From assembly GCA_045105235.1 (NCBI GenBank), contig JBGCDH010000023.1, positions 1 to 64,000 on the forward strand: a stretch of DNA of 64,000 nucleotides, read 5' to 3'. Position numbers and translations under genes: made by a program. Within the stretch, counting starts at the first letter, position 1; each line of letters begins with the position of its first letter. Shown piece by piece: positions 7,768-16,065 of this stretch. The stretch comes from GCA-2684655 sp045105235 (lineage in GTDB: Bacteria; Planctomycetota; UBA1135; UBA2386). Below the pieces are notes generated by a model. That model searched no databases. It was not told where the DNA came from and saw only the letters and a list, made by a program, of their open reading frames with translations.

Positions 7768-9012
7768 TCACTCTTGCTCGAACTGCTCGCGCAGCGGCTC
7801 TCGGCGAACAGATGGCGGCGCGGCGGCGGCCTGCCCGGCTGGCCGCCTGGCTGGCTCCCCGGCTGGCCGCCCGGCTGGCTCCCCGGCTGGCCGCCCGGCT
7901 GGGGAGCCACCTGGGTCCTCAGCTGGCGCCGACTTCGTCAGGTGGAGCAAGCCGCCAAGCGACAGAAACGATCGATCGTCCCCCCGCGCGAGAGCCTGCA
8001 GCTGCGCCACAAATTCGCGGTGCTCGGGATGCTCCGGCATGTGCACCGCCCGGCGCGCATACTCCTTGTGGTCAAGCACCGGCACCTTGCCGATCGGCAG
8101 CCCCATCACCTTGCGCGGGAACCACCACTGCACGAGCTCACCGAAGTAGACGCCATCGGCGCCAACCGCGCGCGCCAGCTCGACAAAGGCGGGCATCTCG
8201 CGCCAGTTGTTGGCCTGCACGACAAAGCTCAGGCTGAGGCGCCGGAAGGCACCTTCGCGCCGCAAGCGCCCCAGCAGCTTCAGGCTCTGCTGCAGACGAT
8301 CCCAGCGTCCCGGTGCGCGGTTGATGTGGTAGGTCGCGGCGCTGGCGGCGTCGATCGACACCTCGATCGAATCGAGCAGCGAGTGCATGTTGGCCAGCGC
8401 CTGCCAGCGCTCCTCGCTGAACAGCTGCGCGTTGGTGTGGAGGTGCACGCGCATACCGGCCGACGCTTGGGCATCGAGAGACGTCAGCAGCTCAAAGAAC
8501 AGAGGGCTGCCAAACGGGTCGCCCGAGCCGGTCACGTAGAGCACTTCGAGGTCCTTCTCGAAGGCTTCGCGCAGACCGTCCTGCATGGCGCCCAAACGCA
8601 CCCGCTCGCGGCGCGACGCCTGCAGCACGTTGGGCCGGCACGTTGGGCAGGCCAGATTGCACGAACGGTCGTAGCTACAGACCAGCGTGCGCGGCCCGCG
8701 CGTCATGACCGTGGTGCGCTTCGCCAAAATCTCGAGATGGCGCGCATCGGTCACTTCGGCCACCGGGCGAACCGGGCCATCGACGGCCTGCAGGTGCGGG
8801 CAGCGCTCCGAGCAGTAGCGGAAGTCGCCGTCGAGGATCGACGCGCGGATTTCCTGCGCGCGCTTGCTGTTCCAAACGGCGGCGGGGTCGGTGCGCGCGA
8901 CATTGCCGACCGAACGCGGCAGCCACGACGGGCAGCACAAAAACGCGTCGCCGTCGACACCTGGCTCGAAGTAGTCAAACGGCTTCGAGCAGAACAGCTT
9001 GTTGCGGGTCAC
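7768..9012 (-). CDS. Radical SAM protein with N-terminal SPASM-like cysteine block
   Basis: 414 residues. The [4Fe-4S]/SAM motif CNLACPTC (CxxxCxxC) lies near residue 118, followed by EVLYVTGSGDPFGSP (the glycine-rich strand-2 block) and later SIEVSIDAAS. Before the radical core there is a cysteine-rich block (LFCSKPFDYFEPGVDGD, LCCPSW, YCSERCPHL) like the auxiliary-cluster region that usually sits C-terminal in SPASM proteins; here it comes first. The last 60 residues are a Pro/Ala/Gly repeat. The gene starts at a GTG; no strong ribosome site is seen. It lies head-on against ahpC and beside glycosyltransferase genes, but the substrate is unknown. Confidence 0.85.
   Translation of the reverse strand: MTRNKLFCSKPFDYFEPGVDGDAFLCCPSWLPRSVGNVARTDPAAVWNSKRAQEIRASILDGDFRYCSERCPHLQAVDGPVRPVAEVTDARHLEILAKRTTVMTRGPRTLVCSYDRSCNLACPTCRPNVLQASRRERVRLGAMQDGLREAFEKDLEVLYVTGSGDPFGSPLFFELLTSLDAQASAGMRVHLHTNAQLFSEERWQALANMHSLLDSIEVSIDAASAATYHINRAPGRWDRLQQSLKLLGRLRREGAFRRLSLSFVVQANNWREMPAFVELARAVGADGVYFGELVQWWFPRKVMGLPIGKVPVLDHKEYARRAVHMPEHPEHREFVAQLQALARGDDRSFLSLGGLLHLTKSAPAEDPGGSPAGRPAGEPAGRPAGEPARRPAGQAAAAPPSVRREPLREQFEQE
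7837..7905. repeat. 24-bp tandem repeat, 2.9 copies, in the radical SAM gene tail
   Basis: The unit GGCTGGCCGCCCGGCTGGCT plus CCCC is repeated at 7837, 7861 and 7885, nearly without change. On the minus strand it encodes an 8-residue Gly/Glu/Pro/Ala/Arg unit at the C-terminus of the radical SAM protein. Confidence 0.9.
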
Positions 9013-9113
9013 GGCGTTGGCAGGAGCGAGGAGGGCGACGAGGGCTGTCGCGGCGGCTCAACGCCAAAGCATAGGCGATGCCGAACAAGTCGCCCACCAC
9101 CCCCACTCTCGCG

Positions 9114-11474
9114 CTAGTGTAGGCCGCCCTGTCGGCGCCTCTCTTTGCGGCGACCGTGCGCCCGCAGCAGCCTAGCCATGGTCCAGTGCGCAATGCGGTG
9201 CAGCGGCGGCACCTTTTCCAGCAGTTTGCCAAGTCCCTCGCCAAACTGGTAGCGGGTGTGGCCCGGCTGCAGGCGGCGCGCGACTTTGGCGGGGCGCTCC
9301 CACGAGTCGGCGTAGCCGGAGAGCGTCGCCGCAATCGCTCCGACCCCCCACCCCTGCGCCAGCTGCACCAGCATCTCGCGCTCGGCGTCGCTGGCCTCGG
9401 CGTCGCTGGCATCGCGCCCGGATCCTCCGCCTGATGGCGCCGCCGCCGCCGGCGGCAGGTGGTTGCGGATCAAACGGCCGAGCATCGGCAGGTGCCGATC
9501 CCAGGCGTGCTCGTCCATCAGCGAACCTCGGCGCACCCGGTAGTCGTACAAAACGCGCGGCACGATCTCGACGGCGAGCTGATGCCGCGCCATGTCGAGC
9601 CACAGTGCCCAGTCCGAATAGACATCGACATCCGGATCAAAGCGCAGCCCGTGCTCGGTGAAGACTTCGCGCCGCAGCATCGCGCCGGCGTCGCCGAGCG
9701 AGTTGCGGAACAGCGCGAGCGGCCGGTCATACGGCAGCGGCTGCACCACGACGCCGGCATCGCTGCCAGCCGCGCCCGGCTCGCCGCCATCGTCAAAGCG
9801 CTGGTGGCGACCAAGAACCGCGTAGGCGTCCGGGCAGCGGCGCAGCACGTCCAGGCCCAGCTCAACGTAATCCGGACGCAGCAGATTGTCGGCGTCGAGG
9901 AACAGCACGACGTCGCCCTGCACATGCTCCAGCGCGTAGTTGCGCGCCCGCGCCAGGCCGCCATTGTCCTTGTGCAGAATGCGCACGCGCTCATCGAGCG
10001 CCGCCAGGCTGCGCAGAATCTCGCCCTTGTCGGGCCGCGGCGAGCCGTCCTCGCAGACGACGATTTCGTGCACGGGATGCGTCTGCGCCAGCGCCGATTC
10101 GATCGCGGCACGGACCACGTCGAGGTCTTCGCGGTAGAACGGCGTCACGACCGAAACGCGCGGCGCCCCAGCGTGTGGCGCGGCAATCGGCTGCGCGTTC
10201 GCAGCCGCGATCGGCAGCCGGCTCGAGCCCGCCCGCCGCTGCTCGGCAACCAGCCGCTCGATCGCTTCGACGTAGCGGGCCGGATCGCTCAGCTCACGGA
10301 TGCGCGCCGCAGCCTTTTGGCCGATCTGGTCGAGCCTCGGCAACGCCGCGGCGACATCCTCGCGCAGCACGCGCACGATGTCGGCCGGGTCGCTGCCGTC
10401 GCAGACGAAACCGCTTTCGCCGTGCTCGATCATCTCGCCCATGCCGCCGTTCTTGCCGCCGACGACCACGCGCGCCTGCGCCATCGCCTCGATGCACGTA
10501 TTCGGCCAGTTCTCCCACGGCGACGGCAGGATCACGACGTCCGCCTGGCGCAGCCGCTCGAGCATGCGTTCGCGCGGCAGCGGCGGTGAGAACGTCACGT
10601 TGCTGGCGCCCATGCGACGCAGGTGCTCGATCTCGCTGGTTTGCGTCGGCGAGGTGTCGCCATCGCGGCCGACGCACTCGATCGACAGGTCCGGCAACTC
10701 GCGGAACGCCTGCACCAGCTGGCGCACGCCCTTGCGCGGCTCGATGCGGCCGAAGTAGAGCAGGTTGAGTTCGGCCAGGCTCTCGCGGGCTCGCGTAGGC
10801 GGCGGCGCAGCCGCCCCAGCAGCGGTCGCGGCCGCCGCCGCGGCCGCTGGCAGCATCGGATAGCGCACGATCTCGGCAAAGTCCGGCGCCAGCGACAGGC
10901 GCTCGGCGACCATCTCACGCAGCCGCATCGACGGCGACCACACGAGCGGCGCACGCCGGATGGTCTGCTCTTCCAAAACGGCCGTTTCGCGCTCGGTCGG
11001 CGGCAGCACGTGCAGCACGTCGTTGTAGGCAAAACACTCGTGGGTCGGCGAATGCAGCACCACCGCCAGCACCGCGTCGCCGTAGCTGCCGAAGAAGCGC
11101 TGCTCGGCCACCGCGACGCTGCCCCAGGCGCCGTAGTCGGGAAACTCAATGTAGTCAAACGGCGCCTGCTGGTGCTGTTCGCGCAGCGCCCGATGCACCA
11201 GCTCCGCAAACCGCAGCGTGTGGCGCGCGAGGCCAAAGCGCGGCGCCCTTTGGGCGGCACCGCCCCGCTCGCCGTCTTCGACAAACACCACGCCGTGCAC
11301 CGGCACGCGCGCGCGCCACGCCTCGAGTTCGCCGGCCGCAACGCCCTGCCGCGAGGTCAGCAGCCACACTTCGTGGCCGGCTTGCGACAGCGCGCGCGCG
11401 GCCTCAAACACGTAGGTGCCGATGCCGCCGCCGCGCAGGCCCGCAACTTCGTAGCTACACAGAGCGATCTTCAA
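9114..11474 (-). CDS. Fused glycosyltransferase: GT4 domain plus GT2 domain
   Basis: 786 residues. Residues 1-390 form a GT-B glycosyltransferase of family 4: opening KIALCSYEVAGLRGGGIGTY, LLYFGRIEPRKGVRQLVQAF, VVILPSPWENWPNTCIEAMA (donor Glu region EAMAQARVVVGGKNGG). Residues about 440-690 form a GT-A family 2 enzyme: VSVVTPFYREDLDVVRAAIE, VCEDGSPR, GDVVLFLDADN (DxD-type metal site), DVYSDWALWL. I chose the TTG start at 11474, which has GAGGA upstream and begins exactly at the GT4 core; an ATG at 11564 is open but would run into the divergent gene. It likely adds two sugars in sequence to an envelope glycan. Confidence 0.9.
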   Translation of the reverse strand: MKIALCSYEVAGLRGGGIGTYVFEAARALSQAGHEVWLLTSRQGVAAGELEAWRARVPVHGVVFVEDGERGGAAQRAPRFGLARHTLRFAELVHRALREQHQQAPFDYIEFPDYGAWGSVAVAEQRFFGSYGDAVLAVVLHSPTHECFAYNDVLHVLPPTERETAVLEEQTIRRAPLVWSPSMRLREMVAERLSLAPDFAEIVRYPMLPAAAAAAATAAGAAAPPPTRARESLAELNLLYFGRIEPRKGVRQLVQAFRELPDLSIECVGRDGDTSPTQTSEIEHLRRMGASNVTFSPPLPRERMLERLRQADVVILPSPWENWPNTCIEAMAQARVVVGGKNGGMGEMIEHGESGFVCDGSDPADIVRVLREDVAAALPRLDQIGQKAAARIRELSDPARYVEAIERLVAEQRRAGSSRLPIAAANAQPIAAPHAGAPRVSVVTPFYREDLDVVRAAIESALAQTHPVHEIVVCEDGSPRPDKGEILRSLAALDERVRILHKDNGGLARARNYALEHVQGDVVLFLDADNLLRPDYVELGLDVLRRCPDAYAVLGRHQRFDDGGEPGAAGSDAGVVVQPLPYDRPLALFRNSLGDAGAMLRREVFTEHGLRFDPDVDVYSDWALWLDMARHQLAVEIVPRVLYDYRVRRGSLMDEHAWDRHLPMLGRLIRNHLPPAAAAPSGGGSGRDASDAEASDAEREMLVQLAQGWGVGAIAATLSGYADSWERPAKVARRLQPGHTRYQFGEGLGKLLEKVPPLHRIAHWTMARLLRAHGRRKERRRQGGLH
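9381..9416. repeat. 15-bp tandem repeat, 2.4 copies, in the GT4-GT2 gene
   Basis: CTCGGCGTCGCTGGC occurs at 9381 and 9396 without change, then a partial copy. It encodes an Asp-Ala-Glu-Ala-Ser repeat in the linker behind the GT2 domain. Confidence 0.85.
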
Positions 11475-11619
11475 ACAGCGATCCTCATACCGTCGTCCGC
11501 GCACCGCAGCGTGCGGCCCGGCGCGTGGCACGCCTTTATCGGCACAACGAGGCGCCGGCGCCATGGGATCGACCGGAAAGTCCCGCGTCAGCGGCGCATT
11601 CCGCTACGCTGCCGCCGCG

Positions 11620-12594
11620 ATGAGAGCTTCTGTCATCCTGCCGACCAAGGACCGTGGCCCTGCGATCGACGCGACGCTGCAGTCGCTGCTCGCGCAGGAG
11701 TATCGGTGCCCGCGCGGCCTGCCGCAGCAGCCGGGCCCGGCAGGCGAGCGGGCAGGCGGCCGGCCCGGCGGTGCTTCCGACCGCAATTCCGACCGCGATC
11801 TCCACTACGAAATCCTGATCGTCGACAACGCCTCCACGCCCGAAAACGCCGCCGGCCTGCGCGACTGGGCCGCGCGTCATCCCGACCGCGTGCGCTACAT
11901 CGAGGCGCCCATCCCCGGACTCAACCTGGCGCGCAACGTCGGCATCGAGCACGCCCGCGGCGAGCTGCTCGCGTTTCTCGACGACGATGCGCTGGTGCAG
12001 CCAGGCTGGCTCGAAGCGTTTCGGTCGGCATTCGAAACCGATGCCAAAGCCTGGGCGCTCGGCGGACGCATTGTCAGCGGCTGGCCGACGCCGCGCCCGG
12101 CCTGGCTCGACGCCGAGCGCGAACTGTTTCTCAGCGCCTTCGATCGTGGCGACAGCGTCTGCGAGCTGCACTTCGACGACTACCCGCGCGGCGCGAACAT
12201 GGCGTTTCGGCGCGAAGCCTTCGCACGCTGCGGCACCTTCGCGGCATGCCTCGACCGGCGCGGCAAGCTGCTGCTCAGCTACGGCGACATCGAGATGTGC
12301 TACCGGATCGAGCAGGCGGGCCAGCGCGTGCTCTACGTGCCCGACGCCGAAGTCGAACACCTGATCCGCGGCGACCGCCTGAGCCCCGAGTGGTTCGACC
12401 GCCGCTACTACTGGCAGGGCCGCTCCCAGGCGGTCTTCGAGCGGCTGCACCGCGGCCGCCTGCACCTGCTCAGAAAGCTGCCGCTGCGCGCGCTCAAGGG
12501 CTGGTTTGGCGGCGAACGCTACCGGCGCCACCAGCAGCGCGGGCTGGCCTCGGGCACCCTGCGGCACCTGTTTGGAGCCGCGCCGGCTCGCTGA
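11620..12594 (+). CDS. Glycosyltransferase family 2
   Basis: 324 residues. MRASVILPTKDRGPAIDATL is the GT2 opening strand and helix; EILIVDNASTPENA, GLNLARNVGIEHARG and LLAFLDDDALVQPGW (DDD metal motif) follow in order, then FRREAFARCG and a YGDIEMCYRIEQAG acceptor-side block. The glycine/arginine-rich stretch at residues 30-58 interrupts the domain between the first helix and second strand, where family members have only a short loop. It is divergent from the GT4-GT2 fusion, 145 bp apart, so the pair probably shares a control region and a glycan pathway. Confidence 0.9.
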   Translation: MRASVILPTKDRGPAIDATLQSLLAQEYRCPRGLPQQPGPAGERAGGRPGGASDRNSDRDLHYEILIVDNASTPENAAGLRDWAARHPDRVRYIEAPIPGLNLARNVGIEHARGELLAFLDDDALVQPGWLEAFRSAFETDAKAWALGGRIVSGWPTPRPAWLDAERELFLSAFDRGDSVCELHFDDYPRGANMAFRREAFARCGTFAACLDRRGKLLLSYGDIEMCYRIEQAGQRVLYVPDAEVEHLIRGDRLSPEWFDRRYYWQGRSQAVFERLHRGRLHLLRKLPLRALKGWFGGERYRRHQQRGLASGTLRHLFGAAPAR

Positions 12595-12639
12595 TCGCAG
12601 TCGCCGGCGTGCAGCGGCCGCCGGACTCCGTCGCTGGAC

Positions 12640-13683
12640 TCAGTCGCCGTCGCGACAGCCAGCTGTGCGGCGCATTTCGCGGTCGAGTCCCACCGCCGAC
12701 ATCATCGAGATGGCGAACACCAAACCGTAAAAGGCAAACGGATTGGAAAACAACGCCGCGCCGCGCACCGCCACGAAGCCGACCGCGCCCATCATTGCGT
12801 AGGTAAAGCGTTCGCCCCCCAGCAGCTCCGCGATGATGCCAACCACAGCCCCGACCGGCGTGAACACCAGCAGCTCGATCGGCGCCGCGTCGAGGAACAT
12901 CATCATCACGCAGGTCAGAAAAAAGCAGCCGCCGCCGTAGGCGCCCGCCCGCTGCAGGCGGCGCCGGAACGCCGTCGAACGCCAGTCGAACCGGTGGCGC
13001 TGAAAATGCCACGCCGCGCGGAGCCGCTCCTGCTCCTCGATCGGCAGCTCGGCAAACCACGGCTCGAGTTCGCGTTCGTCCAGGTCCGACTCGCGGTCAA
13101 ACTCGAGGCTGGGTGCCGGCTCCTCGGCGTCGGCAGGCGCGGCCGCGGCCGCGGCTGCTTGGCCGTGCCGCAGACCGGCCGGCAGCGACCACTGCATGCC
13201 ATCATCGAGCTGCGTGACGAGCAGCTCCTCGAGTTCGCCGCGTTCGCGCTCGGACAAAGCCTGGCGCTTGCGGGTTCGCTGGTCGCGCCAGGTCAAACGC
13301 GTCACCAGGCTCTGGCTCGGACCGCTTGCCGAGCATTTCCGTTGCAGCTCGGCAAGGCGCCGCAGCGCTTCGGGATCTGGCGGCGGCGGCGGAGGCATCT
13401 TTGCAGAATCGGGAAGCTCCGGCGCATCGCACGGCCTGGAGCCTGCTTCGAGCGCGGCGCCTTCGCCAGCCGGATTCCCAGCCGGGTATTCAGCCGGGCC
13501 CGGCGCATCATCCCCTTGCGACCACCCGATCAGCTCTCCCGGACGCATGCCCATCTGATCGGCCGGCAGCGGCGCCCAATCATCGCTCTCCCCGCCGCGC
13601 TCTCCTCCGACAGCCGGAGCCGCCTCCGAAGGAGGCTGGTTCGATTCGTGCTTGCGCCGTGGGCCGGGCATCTTGTCAGGCAT
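12640..13683 (-). CDS. Unrecognised membrane protein with acidic/proline-rich N-terminal half
   Basis: 347 residues. Residues 1-240 look cytoplasmic: Pro-rich, with a run of six prolines, an Ala run, and many Asp/Glu. Residues about 255-340 hold three or four membrane segments (CFFLTCVMMMFLDAAP, LLVFTPVGAVVGIIAEL, YAMMGAVGFVAVRGA, FYGLVFAISMMSAVG). A 12-bp repeat (CAGCCGG-based, 13467-13502) encodes part of the N-terminal linker. I do not recognise the family. It converges on the GT2 gene with 45 bp between stops. Confidence 0.6.
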   Translation of the reverse strand: MPDKMPGPRRKHESNQPPSEAAPAVGGERGGESDDWAPLPADQMGMRPGELIGWSQGDDAPGPAEYPAGNPAGEGAALEAGSRPCDAPELPDSAKMPPPPPPDPEALRRLAELQRKCSASGPSQSLVTRLTWRDQRTRKRQALSERERGELEELLVTQLDDGMQWSLPAGLRHGQAAAAAAAPADAEEPAPSLEFDRESDLDERELEPWFAELPIEEQERLRAAWHFQRHRFDWRSTAFRRRLQRAGAYGGGCFFLTCVMMMFLDAAPIELLVFTPVGAVVGIIAELLGGERFTYAMMGAVGFVAVRGAALFSNPFAFYGLVFAISMMSAVGLDREMRRTAGCRDGD

Positions 13684-13776
13684 CGGCACAGCGCGCGGAC
13701 GCCTTGTCGCACGGAACGGAAAAAGCCATGCCATCGCAGCTTGCGCCACAGCCCCGCGCTCGCGATCCTGCCTGAC

Positions 13777-14187
13777 ATGAACCGCATCCTCCGTACGTTC
13801 TCCCTCCTCGCATTGATCTGCGCCGCCGGCGCCTGCTCCTTCCACAGCACCGCCACGCACTGGAATGGCCTGCGCGACGCCGACGGCAAGCCCATCTTCG
13901 TCAAGGCCACCACCAACGTCGGCCTCAACCTGCTGGTGATCTTGCCGATCCTCGGCAACACCACGCTCGAGACGATGGTCGACGAGACCACGGCCGAGAT
14001 CGCTAAGGAAGGCGGCAGCCGCGTCCGCGTCATCCAAAGCGGCTCGGAAAACTACTGGTACGGCTGGTCCCCGTTCACGTGGATCATCACGCCGATCGTC
14101 ACCGACGTCGCATTCGAGTACGAGCCGTCGGCCGCCGAGTTTGAGAAGGTCACCAGCGTCGGCGGCGCCGCCGGCGCGCAGCGCTGA
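13777..14187 (+). CDS. Small lipoprotein, paralogue of the gene at 14763
   Basis: 136 residues. A signal with a lipobox-like end (LLALICAAGAC) precedes a conserved body: FHSTATHWNGLRDADGKP, ILGNTTLETMV, GGSRVRVIQSGSENYWYGW and PFTWIITPIVTDVAFEYEPS. The same blocks recur in order in the protein at 14763-15197, at roughly 60% identity by eye. Cys20 would be the lipid-modified residue. Function unknown; the family is probably restricted to planctomycetes. Confidence 0.8.
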   Translation: MNRILRTFSLLALICAAGACSFHSTATHWNGLRDADGKPIFVKATTNVGLNLLVILPILGNTTLETMVDETTAEIAKEGGSRVRVIQSGSENYWYGWSPFTWIITPIVTDVAFEYEPSAAEFEKVTSVGGAAGAQR

Positions 14188-14234
14188 GCGGACGACTTCC
14201 GCCGCCGCTGGCCCACCGCTAGAATCTGAGCGTC

Positions 14235-14696
14235 ATGATGTTCGCGACGCCCGGATCCCGCGAGTTTGCGCCACGCAGCGAATCGCCGCTGTGGCGCAAC
14301 GTGCTGTTCGTGGCCGCCGTGGTCGGCGGCCTCGCGGCCACCCAACCCTGGGTGCGCGTCGAGTTCGTGCGGCTTTTTGGCGAACTGTTTGGGCCACCCG
14401 CCTGGAAGGGCACAGCCGGCTTCACCTTGCTCTGCACGTGCGCGCTGCTGGCCGTCATGTCGCTGATCGAAACCAAGTCGCGCGAAGCCAAGCAAGCCGT
14501 GCGCCCGGCCAGCGCGCTGCTCGCGGTGGTCATGTTCGTTTCGCTGGTCCTGCATGCAGCCAGAGGCCCCGGCACCCTGCGCAACGTCACGGCTTCGTGG
14601 ACCGTTAGCTTCTACTTTGGTTCCCTTGCCGCCGCGGTGGTCGTGATCGCGTGCATCGCGCGCTCGAACGGCGGCATGCCGCAGCCGCGGACATAG
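14235..14696 (+). CDS. Unrecognised integral membrane protein
   Basis: 153 residues with four hydrophobic segments (WRNVLFVAAVVGGLAAT, GFTLLCTCALLAVMSLIE, ALLAVVMFVSLVLHA, VSFYFGSLAAAVVVIACIA). No family motif is recognised. It sits between the two paralogous lipoprotein genes on the same strand (47 bp after the first, 66 bp before the second), which suggests the three are expressed together. Confidence 0.6.
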   Translation: MMFATPGSREFAPRSESPLWRNVLFVAAVVGGLAATQPWVRVEFVRLFGELFGPPAWKGTAGFTLLCTCALLAVMSLIETKSREAKQAVRPASALLAVVMFVSLVLHAARGPGTLRNVTASWTVSFYFGSLAAAVVVIACIARSNGGMPQPRT

Positions 14697-14762
14697 CCAG
14701 AGGGCGAACTCCGACCCCGCGAACAGCGAGACATTGCGCCTCCGAGCCGCGATGCTCGTCGC

Positions 14763-15197
14763 ATGACGTCCTTTCGACTCCTGCGCCGCGTCGCGCTCGT
14801 CGCGGCCGCGGCCATGGCGACGCTGCTCGGTTCCTGCACGTTCCACAGCACGGCCGTGCACTGGAACGGCCTGCGCGATGCCGACGGCCATCCAGTCTTC
14901 ATCAAGTCGTCGACCAACATCGGCATGCACCTGTGCATCGTGCTGCCGGTGATCGGCAACACCACGCTCGACGCAATGATCCGCGAATCGACCCGCTCGA
15001 TTGCAGCCAAGGGCGGCAGCCGCGTGCGCGTCATCCAAGCCGGCTCGGAGAGCTACTGGTACGGCTGGCCACCGTTCACGTGGTTCGTGACGCCGGTCGT
15101 CACCGACATCGTGCTCGAATACGAACCGTCCGCCGAAGAGCACCTGCTGATGACCGGCGTGCCGGTTCCGGTCTTTGACGACGATCAGTCGCGGTAG
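14763..15197 (+). CDS. Small lipoprotein, paralogue of the gene at 13777
   Basis: 144 residues. Signal with clear lipobox (MATLLGSC), then the same blocks as its paralogue: FHSTAVHWNGLRDADGHP, VIGNTTLDAMI, GGSRVRVIQAGSESYWYGW, PFTWFVTPVVTDIVLEYEPS. The end differs (more acidic, VFDDDQSR). The last 13 bp overlap the end of the convergent sulfotransferase gene. Function unknown. Confidence 0.8.
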   Translation: MTSFRLLRRVALVAAAAMATLLGSCTFHSTAVHWNGLRDADGHPVFIKSSTNIGMHLCIVLPVIGNTTLDAMIRESTRSIAAKGGSRVRVIQAGSESYWYGWPPFTWFVTPVVTDIVLEYEPSAEEHLLMTGVPVPVFDDDQSR

Positions 15198-16060
15198 CCC
15201 AAAAGGTCTAGCACGTCGCGCTGCAGCCGCTCCGCGGTCGCGCGCTGCTCGGGAGACAGCTCGGTTCGCCAGCGGCCGATCGAGGCGGCCGGATCCCGAC
15301 TCGTGCCGTGCTTCTCGAAGCGGCGCTTGCTGCCCTCGCGCAGGAAGTGCTGCACAGTCGCGTGATCCGCGAGTTCACAGAAAGCCAGGAGCTGCTGCAC
15401 GGTCTGGTCTTCGTTGGTGACCAGGTCTTCGTAGCGTACACGCAGCACGTGGGCCGCCGGCTCGAGCCCGGCGAGCAGCTGCTGGTTGATGCGCGCCCAG
15501 TAGCTGCAGTGCTCGTCAAAGGACATCGAGGGCGCATCAGGGTTTTGCTCCGCCCGGTAGCGGTCCAGGTGCAGCAGCGCCGAGCGCGCGCTGTCGCGAC
15601 CATCGCGCACGACCAGCACAAAGCGCGCCTTCGGGAACAGCCGGACGAGGTCGGGAACGACCTCGGGAAACTGGAACTTGTCGCCCCAGCGCACAAACGC
15701 GGCGCCAGAGAACTGCCGACGGTAGAACTCCCGCCACGCGTAGAGCAGCGCGTCTTTGCAGGTCTCCGCGAAAACCGGCGCGTAGACGTCCGGGATCAAA
15801 CCCGTCATGCGGAAGCCGGCCACTTCATGCACGTTCCACAGCGGCAGGTAGGACAGCCGGTGCGTCAGGTTGAGGTAGTGCGCGATATTCGACTCATGCG
15901 TCAGCGCAACATCCGGATGGCTGTCGAGGATGTTGGCGACGTGCGTCGAGCCCGACCGGCCCGCGCTGACCACAAAGATCGGCGCATCCCACAGCACGGA
16001 CTCGGAACGCATCTGCTCCGCGTCGGGGGCAAAGCCCCCTACCTGATCGCCGTCGGACAT
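15185..16060 (-). CDS. Sulfotransferase family protein
   Basis: 291 residues. The 5'-phosphosulfate loop IFVVSAGRSGSTHVANILDS and the 3'-phosphate site FVLVVRDGRDSARS are both present and correctly spaced, with a His in HESNIAHYLNLTHRL and a late YEDLVTNEDQTVQQLLAF helix, as in PAPS-dependent sulfotransferases. It would move a sulfate group to a hydroxyl on a sugar, lipid or protein. It lies 5 bp after the aconitase gene on the same strand, so it is probably in that operon, although no metabolic link is obvious. Confidence 0.85.
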   Translation of the reverse strand: MSDGDQVGGFAPDAEQMRSESVLWDAPIFVVSAGRSGSTHVANILDSHPDVALTHESNIAHYLNLTHRLSYLPLWNVHEVAGFRMTGLIPDVYAPVFAETCKDALLYAWREFYRRQFSGAAFVRWGDKFQFPEVVPDLVRLFPKARFVLVVRDGRDSARSALLHLDRYRAEQNPDAPSMSFDEHCSYWARINQQLLAGLEPAAHVLRVRYEDLVTNEDQTVQQLLAFCELADHATVQHFLREGSKRRFEKHGTSRDPAASIGRWRTELSPEQRATAERLQRDVLDLLGYRD

Positions 16061-16065
16061 GCGCC

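Noticed and set aside
10623..12806. Plus-strand frame of 727 codons
   Set aside because: It covers the antisense of the GT4-GT2 gene and an off-frame reading of the GT2 gene; the true frames hold all family motifs.
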